Assembly (NCBI GenBank): GCA_015698045.1
Contig: BLAL01000046.1
Location: forward strand, 498,501-562,500
From: Rhizophagus clarus
Lineage: Eukaryota > Glomeromycota > Glomeromycetes > Glomerales > Glomeraceae
Direction: 5' to 3'
DNA length: 64,000 nucleotides
Positions 1 to 11,399 of this stretch are shown one piece after another (position 1 is the first letter of the stretch; each line of letters starts with the position of its first letter). Under the pieces are notes generated by a model. It searched no databases. It was not told the DNA's origin and saw only the letters and a list, made by a program, of their open reading frames with translations. Both the position numbers and the translations under genes were made by a program.

Positions 1-1430
1 CTTTGTTATACCTTGTAAAGCAAAAATTCCTTCATATTTCCTTGCACAAAGTCAAAGCACACGACGATGACGTCTTCAACAATTCTGCTGATCTACTAGC
101 TAAAGAAGGATGCGCTCTTGATCCCATCTTTCTTAACCCACGAACGTCTCCTAATGCCTTAATGATCCCCACGTTCAATCTTAATGGACCTTTGGAAAAG
201 GACCTTAGAAAATGGTCGAAAAACACGTTAGAATGTTGTAATATGTTGTCTACCATAAACAACAACAGCAACGCATACCTTTTCAACAAAGCCAAAACCC
301 ATCCCATCGACTGGCACAACACCTCTTTATGGATCAAACGAAATAACAACAATACTATATGCAGCAACCTCAATGATAAAGTTACAGGTTTCAAAATCAA
401 AAGTTTCAACCACACGCTGCCAACATTGGACATTCAACAAAGGAACTACCCTAATTTATACCCTCCAGGACTTATCAATTGCACTGCATGCAACGACCTG
501 GTCATTAACAACGAACACATAGGCTTCTGCCCTACTCACCTCGATACATTGAATAATTCCTTACAGAAAATTAAAGATGCTTTTCTTCTCAAACTCATAG
601 ATGCCTCGGACGTACCCAGCGCGATGGACATTAACGCCTGGGTAGAACATTCTCAAATGTTTAGTCCGGTCACCAACGATGATCATCCCGTCTATCTGGT
701 CTTACATCAATGCGTTCCTAGTACGCTCACCTCCCTCATCAAAATGTTCGTCAAAAACAATAAAGCACGTCTCTCCATGATAAATTTTTTCATGGACCTT
801 TTTTTTAAGGACATTACTCGTCCTTTTTGGAAGCTACACTCTTCTTTAATGCACGCCTGGGAAAAGGCTAGAAATATCATGTGAAAGAAAAAGGTCAAGT
901 ATAGAAGGAATAACAAAAAAGGCAACTCTGCCGAGGCCGTGGTCAACTCCACTGGCCAATCTAGCACTTTGTGACAGACGTTTCAGCACGATAATAATTC
1001 TTCCTCACGTCACACACTTGGACATCATACCATGGCGCCACACAAATCGATTCCACGTGACCCTTTTAAATTTGATCGAAAATTATTCATTTATTTAAAT
1101 AGTTCAAATTATTTACATTCTGGAGATTGGTTAACATTTTTAGATTTATATTTTGATTCTTCTTTTAATTTTTCTTTTAATATAGATTTTTTTACTTCTT
1201 TTATTGGTGCGTATTTTGATTCTTACGGTTCGTTTTAGATTGACGGTCATAGCCTTCAATTTGAACATTTTAATGGCTGACGGTCGCGTTAGGGATTTCG
1301 TATTTCAGAAATAGATATAGATTTTATTACTTTAATTTTTTTTTTAGTGTTATTTTCTCATTTCTATGTATTCTTTTATACGACGTTCAGTCTATAAACA
1401 ACTAAATAAATAAATAAATAAATAAATAAT
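1..1430 (+). mobile_element. 3' end of a LINE-type (non-LTR) retrotransposon
   Basis: The window opens inside the last coding part of a non-LTR retrotransposon. The coding region ends at 884 and is followed by about 500 bp of non-coding sequence. That finishes in a simple TAAA repeat at about 1403-1430, the kind of 3' tail many LINEs carry. A small open stretch at 1032-1238 is very T-rich and probably belongs to the 3' untranslated region. The region up to about 1060 is richer in G+C than the surrounding DNA, which fits a recent insertion. The 5' part lies outside the window, so target-site duplications cannot be checked. Confidence 0.7.
3..884 (+). CDS. LINE ORF2 C-terminus: end of RNase H domain plus zinc-knuckle-like tail (partial)
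   Basis: This is the C-terminal 293 residues of a retrotransposon polyprotein; the frame is open to the left edge. Residues 15-36 show the end of an RNase H fold: the HKVKAH strand followed by N-x-x-AD-x-LAKEG, where the AD aspartate (residue 30) is the last acidic catalytic residue of RNase HI-type domains. RNase H removes RNA from the RNA/DNA hybrid during element copying. Further on, C160-x2-C163-x8-H172-x3-C176 resembles the C-terminal zinc knuckle of many LINE ORF2 proteins. The rest is lineage-specific. There is no frameshift inside the visible part, so the copy may be young. The reverse transcriptase and endonuclease domains would lie upstream, outside the window. Confidence 0.75.
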   Translation: MLYLVKQKFLHISLHKVKAHDDDVFNNSADLLAKEGCALDPIFLNPRTSPNALMIPTFNLNGPLEKDLRKWSKNTLECCNMLSTINNNSNAYLFNKAKTHPIDWHNTSLWIKRNNNNTICSNLNDKVTGFKIKSFNHTLPTLDIQQRNYPNLYPPGLINCTACNDLVINNEHIGFCPTHLDTLNNSLQKIKDAFLLKLIDASDVPSAMDINAWVEHSQMFSPVTNDDHPVYLVLHQCVPSTLTSLIKMFVKNNKARLSMINFFMDLFFKDITRPFWKLHSSLMHAWEKARNIM

Positions 1431-1724
1431 TTTTTAACTTTAATTTTTTTCGTATAAAAAAAATTTTTTTCGCAAAAATAATCTTTAATAAATTACAATG
1501 TTAAACCAAAATTAAAAATTATATTTATATCTTATGTGATTTTAAAAAGAAACTTTGGTAATTTTTTTATTGTATTCAGTACTTTTTTAGTTAATTATTT
1601 TACTAAATATAAGTTACAAGTGAATTTAAATTTAAACGATTATTTATTTTTAATAGATCTAGTAATAAATGATATAAATAGGTAATCTAACGACAAACTA
1701 CAATGATAAAAAAGAAATAATTAA

Positions 1725-2330
1725 TAAAAGCGAAAGGAGATCAAAGGGAAGCAAAAGAAGAGGTGGAAAATAATGAGAAACGAAAAAAAGGGAAGGAGTT
1801 GATGATGTGAAATGAAAAAAAAAGGTGTGAAACGAAAAAAAAGAATGATGTAAAACGAAAAAAAAGAATGATGTGAAATGAACAAAAAGAATGATGCGAA
1901 ATGAAAAAAAAGAATGATGCAAAAAGTAAAAAAAGAATGATATGAGACGAAAAAAAAGGATGATATAAAATGAAAAAAAGGATGTTGTGGAACGAAATAA
2001 AAGGATGATGTGGAATGAAAAAAAAGGATGATGCGAAATGAAAAAAAGAATGATACAAAATGAAAAAAAAAAGAATGATGCGAAATAAAAAAAAAAGAAG
2101 GAAATGAAAAAAATGATGAGGAACGAAAAAAAGGAGAAATGATGGGGAAAGATGAGAAAAGAAAAAAAGGGAGAAGTGATGAAGAAAGAAAAAGGAAAAT
2201 GTTATGAGGAAAGAAAAAAAGAAGAGGTGATGATAGAAAACAAAAAAAAGGGAATAAGAAATGAAAAAAGGATAGGAAAGGAAAAGATGAAAGAAACCAA
2301 TAAGGGACGAAGGGTAATGGAAAAATGATA
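1725..2330. repeat. purine-rich degenerate minisatellite (GATGATGTGAAATGAAAAAAAAG-like units)
   Basis: The plus strand is almost pure purine, built from loosely repeated units of about 20-25 bp combining an A-run, GAATGATG and G(A)AATGAAA. Long open frames on the minus strand (up to 228 codons) are only Phe/Ser/His strings made by this composition, and I do not call them genes. Confidence 0.75.
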
Positions 2331-3657
2331 AGAGACAATGTGGAAAATTGAAATAGAGAAATAAAATAACAAAAAGAACCCCAACCAAACAAAAAGAAAA
2401 ACGAAAAAAAAAGTTAGTTACTAACAAAAATAAACTCCAAAAGACCCAAAATGTTTAAAAGTGTTTGAACTTACCACTTACTAAGTTCTAATACCGAAAT
2501 CTAAGGTCACTAAAAGCCGAAAAGAATTACCTACAAAAAAATGAGAACAGCTTAAAAAGTGTTAACGCTAATTAACGAAAAAAACATGCCAAAAGCCCAA
2601 AGTTAAGAAAAAAAGCACCTACAAAAAAAAGAGAAGTCAGTCAGTGCTGATTAATAAAAACAATATAAGTATTATCAAAAACTTACCGAAGTCAAGAGCC
2701 GTAAAAAAAAAAATCGCGTTACAAATTTATAATTTAATTTGAATCACATGATAGGGGGTGGCAAAAATCATGTTACCACCCACCCGGGGTAGCCCGAGGA
2801 CTTTCTCTTAAACATTAAAAAAATGTTAAAAGTTTTTAACATTTGTATTAAACTGAATTGAAATGCTAATTTTTTTATTAAATAAATTAAAAAAAAGTTA
2901 AATAATAAACAGTTTATTAAACTGATATAAAAAACGTTAACTTTGGTCCTTGTTTATTAAAACAAATTAAAAAAGGGCTCTTTTTAACGGGTTTTAATTT
3001 TTTTATTATAATGAATTAAAAAAAAAAAAATTAATAACTTTAACATCTTTCAATTAAAATAAAAAAAAAACTTTATTTAACATTTTCTATTAATTTGATT
3101 CAAAAAATGTTATTAAATTATAAAAAATAAAAAATACTTTTTTTATAAACGGCTTAAAATAACCTGTTATTTACTGAAATGTTAGTTTTTAATAATTATT
3201 TTTCTCGTATAAAAACTTTTGTTCAAGTCAAGCAGGTGACCCAAATACTTCAAGTCAATTGGGTTAGGTTATCAGGAGGTTAGATCGATCGGTTTGCCCG
3301 ACCGTAACAATTTTTTTTATTAAATTCATTCATAATACATAACTATTTAAAAATAAAAATAATTACGTAGGTTGAACCAAGGTAACCTAGTATCATAATA
3401 TTATAACTTATTTTAAGTATTGCCAATTTCCATTAGCTTTATTATATTATGTATTTACACAAATATATAACAAGATGGATGATAATTTATAAAGATCAAT
3501 CCATAAAGAATTCTTGTGAATTTTTTTCTAAATTTTCATAATATTTATCTGGCAGTATTAGTGATAAATAAATATAAATTAATTGGTTTAACCCGGTTTG
3601 AATATAACCGAATTAATTCGTTTCAAATTTTATTGATTATTTGCGGAATTGCAGATA
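2331..3657. other. non-coding A+T-rich stretch
   Basis: No supported gene. A less A+T-rich island at about 2755-2800 contains a short imperfect palindrome around GGTGG/CCACC, and another at about 3230-3310 contains GATCGATCGG. Both could be decayed transposon ends. The rest is A/T runs. Confidence 0.4.
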
Positions 3658-3930
3658 CCGTAAGGCGTTCTGTATAGTGCCCCCATGTATAGTACCCACC
3701 CCTCCTTAGAATGTAAAGTATCCCGGGTATTATAAATGGCGAATTTTGTTGCGAAATGTATAGTACTCGCGTCACTGATATATTACGATTTTTTAATTAA
3801 TATTCTCTAGTACGGTAGTATTCTCTGATCATAGTACCCTCCCTCTGGTCATAGTACTCCCCTAGTCTAATACCTCCCAAAAATCTATAGAATGTATTGT
3901 ATCCCGGGTACTATACAGAACGCTTTACGG
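3658..3930. mobile_element. MITE with about 24-bp TIRs and TA target duplication (Tc1/mariner-like)
   Basis: The left end reads CCGTAAGGCGTTCTGTATAG from 3658. The right end is its inverted copy ending at 3930 (reverse complement CCGTAAAGCGTTCTGTATAG), with one difference in 20. Each end is flanked by TA (3656-3657 and 3931-3932), the duplication typical of Tc1/mariner elements. The 273-bp interior has no coding capacity. It holds several TATAGTAC(T/C)C-like direct and inverted subrepeats, probably multiple transposase-binding-like sites. Confidence 0.75.
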
Positions 3931-3932
3931 TA

Positions 3933-6900
3933 TACTTCAAAAAATATATATTTTTTTATTTTATTAATAAATAAAAAAAAAAGCTACCATTTTTATTAAA
4001 ACAATTAATAAAAAATGATTAATAAAATATTGCTTAAATCGTTTTTTATTTAAATATGATTAATAAAAATCTTTTTTAATATTTTTTTTTATTACTCATT
4101 TTTTAAATAAAAAATGACCATTGTTTTTATTAAAACGACTAAATATGATTAATAAAAATAGCGGTAAAATCATTTTTTCTATTAAAAATGATTAATAAAA
4201 AGACGTCAAGATTGTTTTTTATTAATAATAAAATTACGATTGCACTTCTCTTTCTATTTTCTTTAATTTAATATTGCCAGTAACTTTAATTAAGAATAAT
4301 TGATATTCCAAACTTTAAAGGGAGAATATATACATCCAATATTTGATTAATTAAGAAACAAATAAAATACTTATGTATTTTTAAAGAAAGTATTTTTTAT
4401 TATGTTATGAAAAAAAAAAAAATAGAAATATTTTTTTTTATATTATAAAATTAAGGAAAAAAAAATTTTTTTTACGTTAATTTGAATAATAAAAAAAAAA
4501 TTATTTATCAGTTATGTTCACTTTATTTAATTAAATAAATATAATATATAATATATTTGATCCACGGGCTTACTACCGGGATTTTAGATGATCTGATGTT
4601 AAACGCCAATGAAGATTGCATCCATTTTACCGACAATTATTGAGAAAATTACAATAATATTAATCATTTGTGAAAATGCCTATTAGGTAATTAGTTTATT
4701 ATTCTTATCTGGATGAACGAGTTATAAAATAAGTATATCATTAAATTACAGTAAGAAACTTTTATTTCGATTAAACATGACACAATAACTAACTCTTAGA
4801 GGGACGAACTAACTATAAATTACAGAAATAAAATAAAAATAATAAAAAAATAAAGTAAAATAAAAAACGAATTTTAAAGCTACTGATGAAGTAATGAAGC
4901 ATATAGTTTTTAATTAATTCTTTATCTTCTAAATCATTAAATCAATAATTCTAAATTTTTATGATATGAATAAGGACTTTCGAGTGAACCGTTTCATTTT
5001 ATAGGTTTTGAGTTAAAACGATTCAAATAGTAAGATTCAACTTTATTTTAGTTGTGAAATTTTAACAATGTTTTCTTTTTACTATATTTGATTAGAAACG
5101 TTCATTAACGTTTCTTAATATTTATTTCAGATTCAGGATACCGTGGTAAGTTTTGCAAAACTTAATTTTCTTTTTTTTTGTTCTTATTAGAGAAAAAAAA
5201 AATTCTAACGCTCATTTGTTTATGGAATAGTGGAATTGTCCGGATCCTTCAGTGAGTTTTCAAAGGAATTTAGAAAACATCGTTTAAAAAACATTCTATT
5301 GATAGTTTTTTTTTTTATTTTTAGAAATTTCATTGGTCATTTTTGAGTAGCATAAACAATTTTTTCATCTACGTGATATTTGATTACTAGTTAAATAATA
5401 TAATTTGCAGCATAATAATATATAGTAATAAATAAATGTGTTGATTGACGCCATTTTGCATGTTTTCAACTAACATATATGCGTTTTTCAATTAAATATA
5501 CGTGTTTTTCAATAAAACATGCACATTTTCAAACTAAATATACGACGCGATTTTCATTTATTTTTTATTTAAAGGGAGTGAGTTTTACAGAAAACCAAAA
5601 AATACAATACAGTATCCGGTAAATCTGTTAAAATCTGAACCTTAAAGCAATCGGCCCGCCTTTATAGAAAAAAAAGTTATAACGAATAGTAAGCACATGA
5701 CAATGTGGCGAAGCATATAGAGCCGGTCAAGTTAATTTTTATTTGATATCGTGTTTATGAGATTTTTTGATTATTTGATTTATTAGTTATATTGGTTATA
5801 TTAGTTTTATGTCATATTCTTAAATATATTTCATGACACTAATATTAACATTAACATTAATAAAGAAATTCTAATCTCACAAAATAGCGTGTATTATTGA
5901 TTAGTCTTGAGACATATCTATTGCACCTTCGTAGCAATATGTTGTACTATGATGTTTTTAGACGTGTTTAAATGTTGAGCAACACGTGACATTTATCAAC
6001 ACTTATACGCCTCAAAAACTTCTGATATCAAGGAACTATAATCAACAGAAATAAAAGATAAAAATAAAATAACAAAAATGTAATCACAAAATTTAAAGCT
6101 ATCTGATGAAGCAATGAAGTATGTAGGATTTTTTTTAGTTAAATTTTTCCTCTTCTAAGTAGTAATTATAAATTTTTTAATAACTCTTAATTTAATATAT
6201 TTTTCAATTATTTTCATATTTTCATCATCTTTATTCACATTATGATTTATATGGTATATGATTTGTCCAACTTACAAAAAAAAAAGCCTCCAATTCCTCT
6301 GAATGTATTCAAATTGCGTATCTCGTCATAGTGATATAGTAATATTAGTAATATTTCATTAATCATTTTTTGAATATTTCACAACGCTCTGCAATTGCTT
6401 TCTTTTCATATAAAAATAAACTAATCTTCATACCAAATTTTAATTCTTTATAAATATTGGCAACTATCATTTTAATACGGTAGAAAGCTTCCTGAGCAAT
6501 GATAGCTAAATTTAATGAATTATCATGACTCATATTAATGATAATGAGATATCAAAAAACCTAATTTGAATGATAAAGTATTGGAAGTTTTGTCGTCAAT
6601 GGATCTTCGTTTATTACTAGAATGTGATATATTGTCTTCTCGGAACAAGAAATCAAATCTTCTAATCCTATTAAAATATTATTTTGAAAAGTTATGTCTA
6701 ATAGTAATAAATTGTTTCATACTACTTAGAAGAGATTTAGAAGAAATATTTTAAAAATTATAATATAATTTTGAGAGATTTCTTAAACAACTGCGTCAGT
6801 CAAATATGTTATTAAAATTTCTAAGGTGATAATTAACAAAATGAAGATATATATTCAATAGTTTTAAAGAAGTTATTAATGCTAAAAACAGCTTTAAAAG

Positions 6901-7260
6901 TCTAACAAATTTAAATAGTAGGGCTTTACAAAATGAAGCATAATGGAAAGTTGGAATTTAGAAACTGGGGTTGGAGCGATAATTCCTTTCTTACATACAA
7001 TTTTCTTTTGACTTGTTTGGAAGACAAAGGTTTCTCCACGAAATTCTTACAGAAACTTCGTGCCAAAGTAAGTTAATTTACTTATATACATGAATGTAAA
7101 GTAAATTTATCATCTGCTAAATTTTCAAAAATCTCGTTCAAGTACGGTAATCAGCAGTAAGTTAAAACATTGTTTTTAATTTTAATAAATATAATAAAAA
7201 AAAAAAGAAAAAGATGAAAATTTATTTAAATAAATTTTTTCGTGTTATAAGTATTAAGAT
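3933..7260. other. non-coding, extremely A+T-rich
   Basis: Between 3950 and 4240 there are loose repeats of TTAATAAAAA(T/A)GATTAATAAA. The remainder is unstructured A/T-rich DNA. A 62-codon open frame at 6566-6754 has no recognisable domain and no coding look. Confidence 0.45.
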
Positions 7261-7436
7261 AAATTTAGTGATAAACTAGAAACGGAAATAGTCTGAAGTG
7301 CTACTTAGATGTTACACATTGTCGTGCCGGTCAGATAGCGGGACGGCAAAGCAAATTTTAATGATAAACTAGAAAGCGGAAATAAGCCTGAAGTACGGCT
7401 TAGACGTTATATGTTGTCGTGCCAGTCAGATAGCGG
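7261..7436. repeat. two-copy tandem repeat, period about 92 bp
   Basis: Copy 1 (about 7261-7342) and copy 2 (about 7353-7436) share GATAAACTAGAAA(G)CGGAAATA, a CTGAAGT..CTTAGA(T/C)GTTA block and the closing TTGTCGTGCC(G/A)GTCAGATAGCGG. They differ at many positions, so the duplication is old. The tract is G+C-richer than its surroundings, and a further G+C-rich stretch follows to about 7500. Probably a decayed mobile fragment. Confidence 0.6.
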
Positions 7437-7500
7437 AATCTTTTGTAAGCCTGGCCCACTGGTTGGCTAAACTCCGGGTTTCCGGGCAAACCAGATGACA

Positions 7501-9049
7501 TATTACTAGTAAAATAAACAATTTATCGCTGTAATAAATGCATATGTATAAAGTCTAAGATAGTTAATTTTTCTATTTAAATATTTAATAGCTTCTTTGT
7601 GACCTAAGCTATACTTTTCGTAAATTTTTATTATATTAATATCAAGCGAGTACATAGACTTTAAGTTTAAACGTATTAAAGCAGAATCTTTAAGGCTTTA
7701 TAATAAACCTTTTTAATAAATAAAACACACTCCACAATATGACTCCTGAATAATTAATTTTATTCAAAAATTTATCAGGACGAGCGAGCTATCTATTAGG
7801 AAGTTCTTTAGATATACAATAACAATTTTTTGATTCAGGATTGAAAGATCAAACTCTAATTCATCTGCGAACTCGTACATTGTTTAATATAGCTAGCTGA
7901 TAGTTAAAATATTTCTATTGAAAGATTTTTGTTCCTTTTTACCATGATAACAATGTGGTACAAAGATTACACAACAATTAAATAAAATTTAAGCCTCATA
8001 AAACCGGTCAACGTCATGTGTACCTTGCCAACAAAATTATTTGATGATTAGGCTTCGATTTTTTAAGAGATTTTTGAAAATTAGTTCCATCATCCGCTCA
8101 CAGAATCACTTCTGTCGATAACCATCACATCAATTGAATACTTACGCTTTCGTATTATTTTACAAAGAATATCATAGATTTAATTAATTTTACAAATTTT
8201 ATTTATTAATATTAAATAAATATAAAATAGTACGTTAAATATCAAAAATAACTATAAAAAATAATAATGATAAGATTTTCTTGCGGCTTAACAAATTCAT
8301 CATTTCGCGATCGAACGGTCGGTCAGGCGCTGGTGGCGCGGCACTGATCGACATGACTATGACCCGCTATCCGGATAATACCGGATAATAGGATTATCTT
8401 ATAGCTAATTTCATAATGTACTGTACTGTACATTCATTTTTATTTACATTCGGCAAAACTCAGAATAAGGTAAAAATTATATCATTAGATTCGGTGCACT
8501 AATCCGAGTATAGCGGTATACAGTAGTCTTTATTTCATTTTGATCTCTACCAAGTTTTACTGAGTTACTCTCAGCAAGAAATGTGTCTCATACATTATGT
8601 AAGGATAATCCTAGAATTTATTCGGCTTTAATGCTATAATTACTGACAGCATATCAAATATATCAAATGACCCGTATTATAACGAATTTTTTCTTATACT
8701 AAATTATCTTTTCACGTGAAATAGATAGGTGCTAAAATATATGTCGACCTGGGATTATCCAGACTTTTGTTAAATTAGGATGTCCGGATACAGATTTAGT
8801 CAGATAGGATAATCCTGTGGGTAATCTAGTAGGGCACAACAATTTATGTTTATGTAATATGCGGTTTAAGCTCTTAACTGTTAATTTTTTTTAAGTCACA
8901 ATAAAATTACTATTAAATCCGGTTTGTGCAGTGATAATCAAATTATTTATTAAAAGATAATAAATATAAATAAATAAATCGAAAATCTAATCAATATCGT
9001 CATCTTTTTTTTTTTTCCTTTTCTTTTATTTGTTTTCAATATTTTCAAT
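7501..9049. other. non-coding stretch upstream of the hAT relic
   Basis: No gene seen. Several short inverted copies of GGATAATCC / GGATTATCC occur (about 8383, 8602, 8746, 8815), along with CCGGATAAT repeats near 8378-8395. They may be subterminal repeats of the hAT element that follows, but I could not define a matching pair of termini. Confidence 0.4.
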
Positions 9050-11391
9050 ATGAATTTTGAAGAAATTAAAACATGCAAAAAAAAAAGGACACGACAACAA
9101 ATAGGAGATGATGAAATTTGTGAACATATTGAAATTAATAATGATATCAAAAGTGAGAATGAAGTTAATAATGAGGATAAAAATGAAAATGAGGAATATA
9201 AAAATCAGGATAATGATAATAAAAAAAAGTGTAAGATGAGAACAACAACAATAAGAACGAGAACTATAATAAAAAAAACATATAAATCACAACTTCGTAG
9301 CTGGATATGGGCATGGGGAAAACGAGTTGATGATCCACAAATAAAACCAAATTATTATTTTGTTTGTGAATATGTGAATGAAAATGTTTATATATGCAAT
9401 GAAAAAGTACTTTAAAATGGACCAACCGAAATGCTATTAGTCATCTTAATAGAAAACATCAAATCAACAATAACACTCTTCATCCAAATACATTTAATAT
9501 GAAACAAACAAAAATTGATCATTATCGTTCTAAAAATCCCTCTTGGTCAGCTCATCGACAAAAACTGCGAAGATCATCTTTTCAAATGGATTACTCATGA
9601 TTGTCGGCCAATTTATTTATTACATTCTCCCTCATTTTGCCAACTTCTTTATTCACTTAATGAAAATTTTATAATTCCAAATGATAAAAAATTCCGTGAA
9701 AAGATTTTTGAAGCATTTAAACATTCAGAAGGTCAATTAATTAAGCTTATTCATGAAATGCATTGTCGGTTTCACTAACATGTGATTTATGGACATCCCG
9801 ATCAAACAAGGTTTCCTTGCCATCACATGTCATTTTATTACATCAACATTCAAATGAAGGAAGTTACACTTGCTATAAGTTATATTCCTTATCTTATACT
9901 GCAAATTCAATTCAAGAAACGATAGAAAAAGTTATTTTTGATCGGAAAATCCGGGACAAAGTTTTTTTTTTGTACAACCGATAATAGTACTAATATAAAA
10001 AAATGTTTCAATCAAATTCCTTGGATTTCACGTCTTTCACGCATACCCTTCAACTAGTTGTGGGTAAAGGTTTATTGCCAGTAGAATTACTTATTGCACG
10101 TACAAAGAGACTTATTAATTTTTTCACATCGCTTAAACAGATTGAACGATTGTTAAATGTACAAAAAAATAATATTCCTGATTCAAATTTACAAGAAAAT
10201 GACGAGACTAAAAAGGAAAATGAAAATTTAAGGGAAATATTTTACAAAGCAATTACTGATGTTGAAACTCGATGGTCTAGTACATTTAATGCATGGTATC
10301 ACTTAATTCAATTAAAACAATTCATTAATGTATGTCATTATTCAACTATGAATGCTAGTAAAGAAAAAGAAACAAAATTAGACGCTAAAAAGTTGGAAAA
10401 ATATAATTAGTCCGGAGTGTAACGAAGGATTATATATTTCTATGCAAAGGTCACACAAAATGTCCGTCTGTCCGCCCGCTCAAAAATTGAGTCGATGCAT
10501 GATTAGTTCATTTGTGCTCCGGACTTAACAACGGTTCTGAAACCGTTCCCTAGTTTAACGGCAGATGAATGGGAATGTATTCAAGAAATGATTGACGTTT
10601 CGTCTCCATTTGCTGAAATAACTGAAAGATTGGAAAAATCGGAAGGTAATAAATATGTCACGATGAGTTATATTTATCCATCTATTACACGCGCAAAAAA
10701 GAAGCTTTACACTACAGAAGAATTTAATGACAAGCTGGTTAATTTTGAAAATGAGGATGATGCCTTTCAGGAACATCAATTTGAAGAATCTGAAGAAGAA
10801 AATGAACCGCATGCAACAAAAAAAAATTAAAATCAACATTTCTATTGACACAAAAAATCTTATGAAGTAAAAATTAATCTTTATAATGTTCTTGAAAGAT
10901 ATCATGAAATAATCAATAATGATACTCTTGTTGCATCTCTCTTGGATCCACGTTGGAAAAATTTTTCATTTGCTCCAGAAAGTCACGATTTAGCGATTTT
11001 AACTCTAAAAGAATTATATGAAAGAGAAAAAAATAATATTCAAATACAAAAGGACTCTCATGCAACCGAACCAAAAGTTAAGAAAAGAAAGTTTGAAAAA
11101 TGTAAAAATAGTATTTTTGGAGAGGAAAAATCATCCGATCAAAATCAAGATAAAGAAATTGAACGCTATTTGACAATGACGCAGATCCCAAAGTCAGTGT
11201 GACGATCCTCTCGAATGGTGGTATGTTAATCAAAGACAGTTTCCGATTCTCGCCCAATTGGCAAGAAAATATATTGCAGTTCAAGCTACTCCAGCAGCAA
11301 GTGAGCATGTTCTTAGTGATACCGGCTTAATAATGACCGCAAAAAGTGCTTCAATGAAAGATGATCTAAAGAAACGGTGATTTAGTAGAGA
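9050..11391 (+). pseudogene. degraded hAT-superfamily transposase
   Basis: Pieces of one hAT transposase lie in order on the plus strand but in changing frames. An acidic N-terminus (from the ATG at 9050) leads into a BED-finger-like region (about 9295-9460, conserved W and H-x-x-x-x-H). Next come the LTCDLWTSRSNK block (about 9775), the TTDN/QLVVGKGLLP region (about 9970-10080), DVETRWSSTFNAW (about 10260), the TADEWECIQE..PFAEIT block (about 10560-10620), LLDPRWKNF (about 10940) and the C-terminal dimerisation block from DPLEWW through QFPILAQLARKY (about 11208-11270). The order matches full-length hAT (ZBED-like) transposases. There are several frame changes and stops, plus a nested insertion at 10410. 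It cannot make a functional enzyme. Terminal repeats were not identified. Confidence 0.8.
10410..10524. mobile_element. 115-bp MITE nested inside the hAT transposase relic
   Basis: The ends are inverted copies: GTCCGGAGTG from 10410 and GTGCTCCGGAC ending at 10524, flanked by TTA on both sides (10407-10409 and 10525-10527). The transposase-like reading stops at the left border and resumes right after the right border. This shows the insertion landed in an older transposon. The 3-bp duplication and short TIR do not pin down a superfamily; PIF/Harbinger is possible because TTA is its usual target. Confidence 0.6.
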
Positions 11392-11399
11392 GGAATGTT

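Noticed and set aside
1698..2427. Overlapping minus-strand open frames of 74-228 codons
   Set aside because: They are Phe/Ser/His-rich translations of a purine-rich minisatellite, open in several frames at once, with no domain.
6566..6754. 62-codon frame
   Set aside because: No conserved motif, very A+T-rich, isolated; likely chance.
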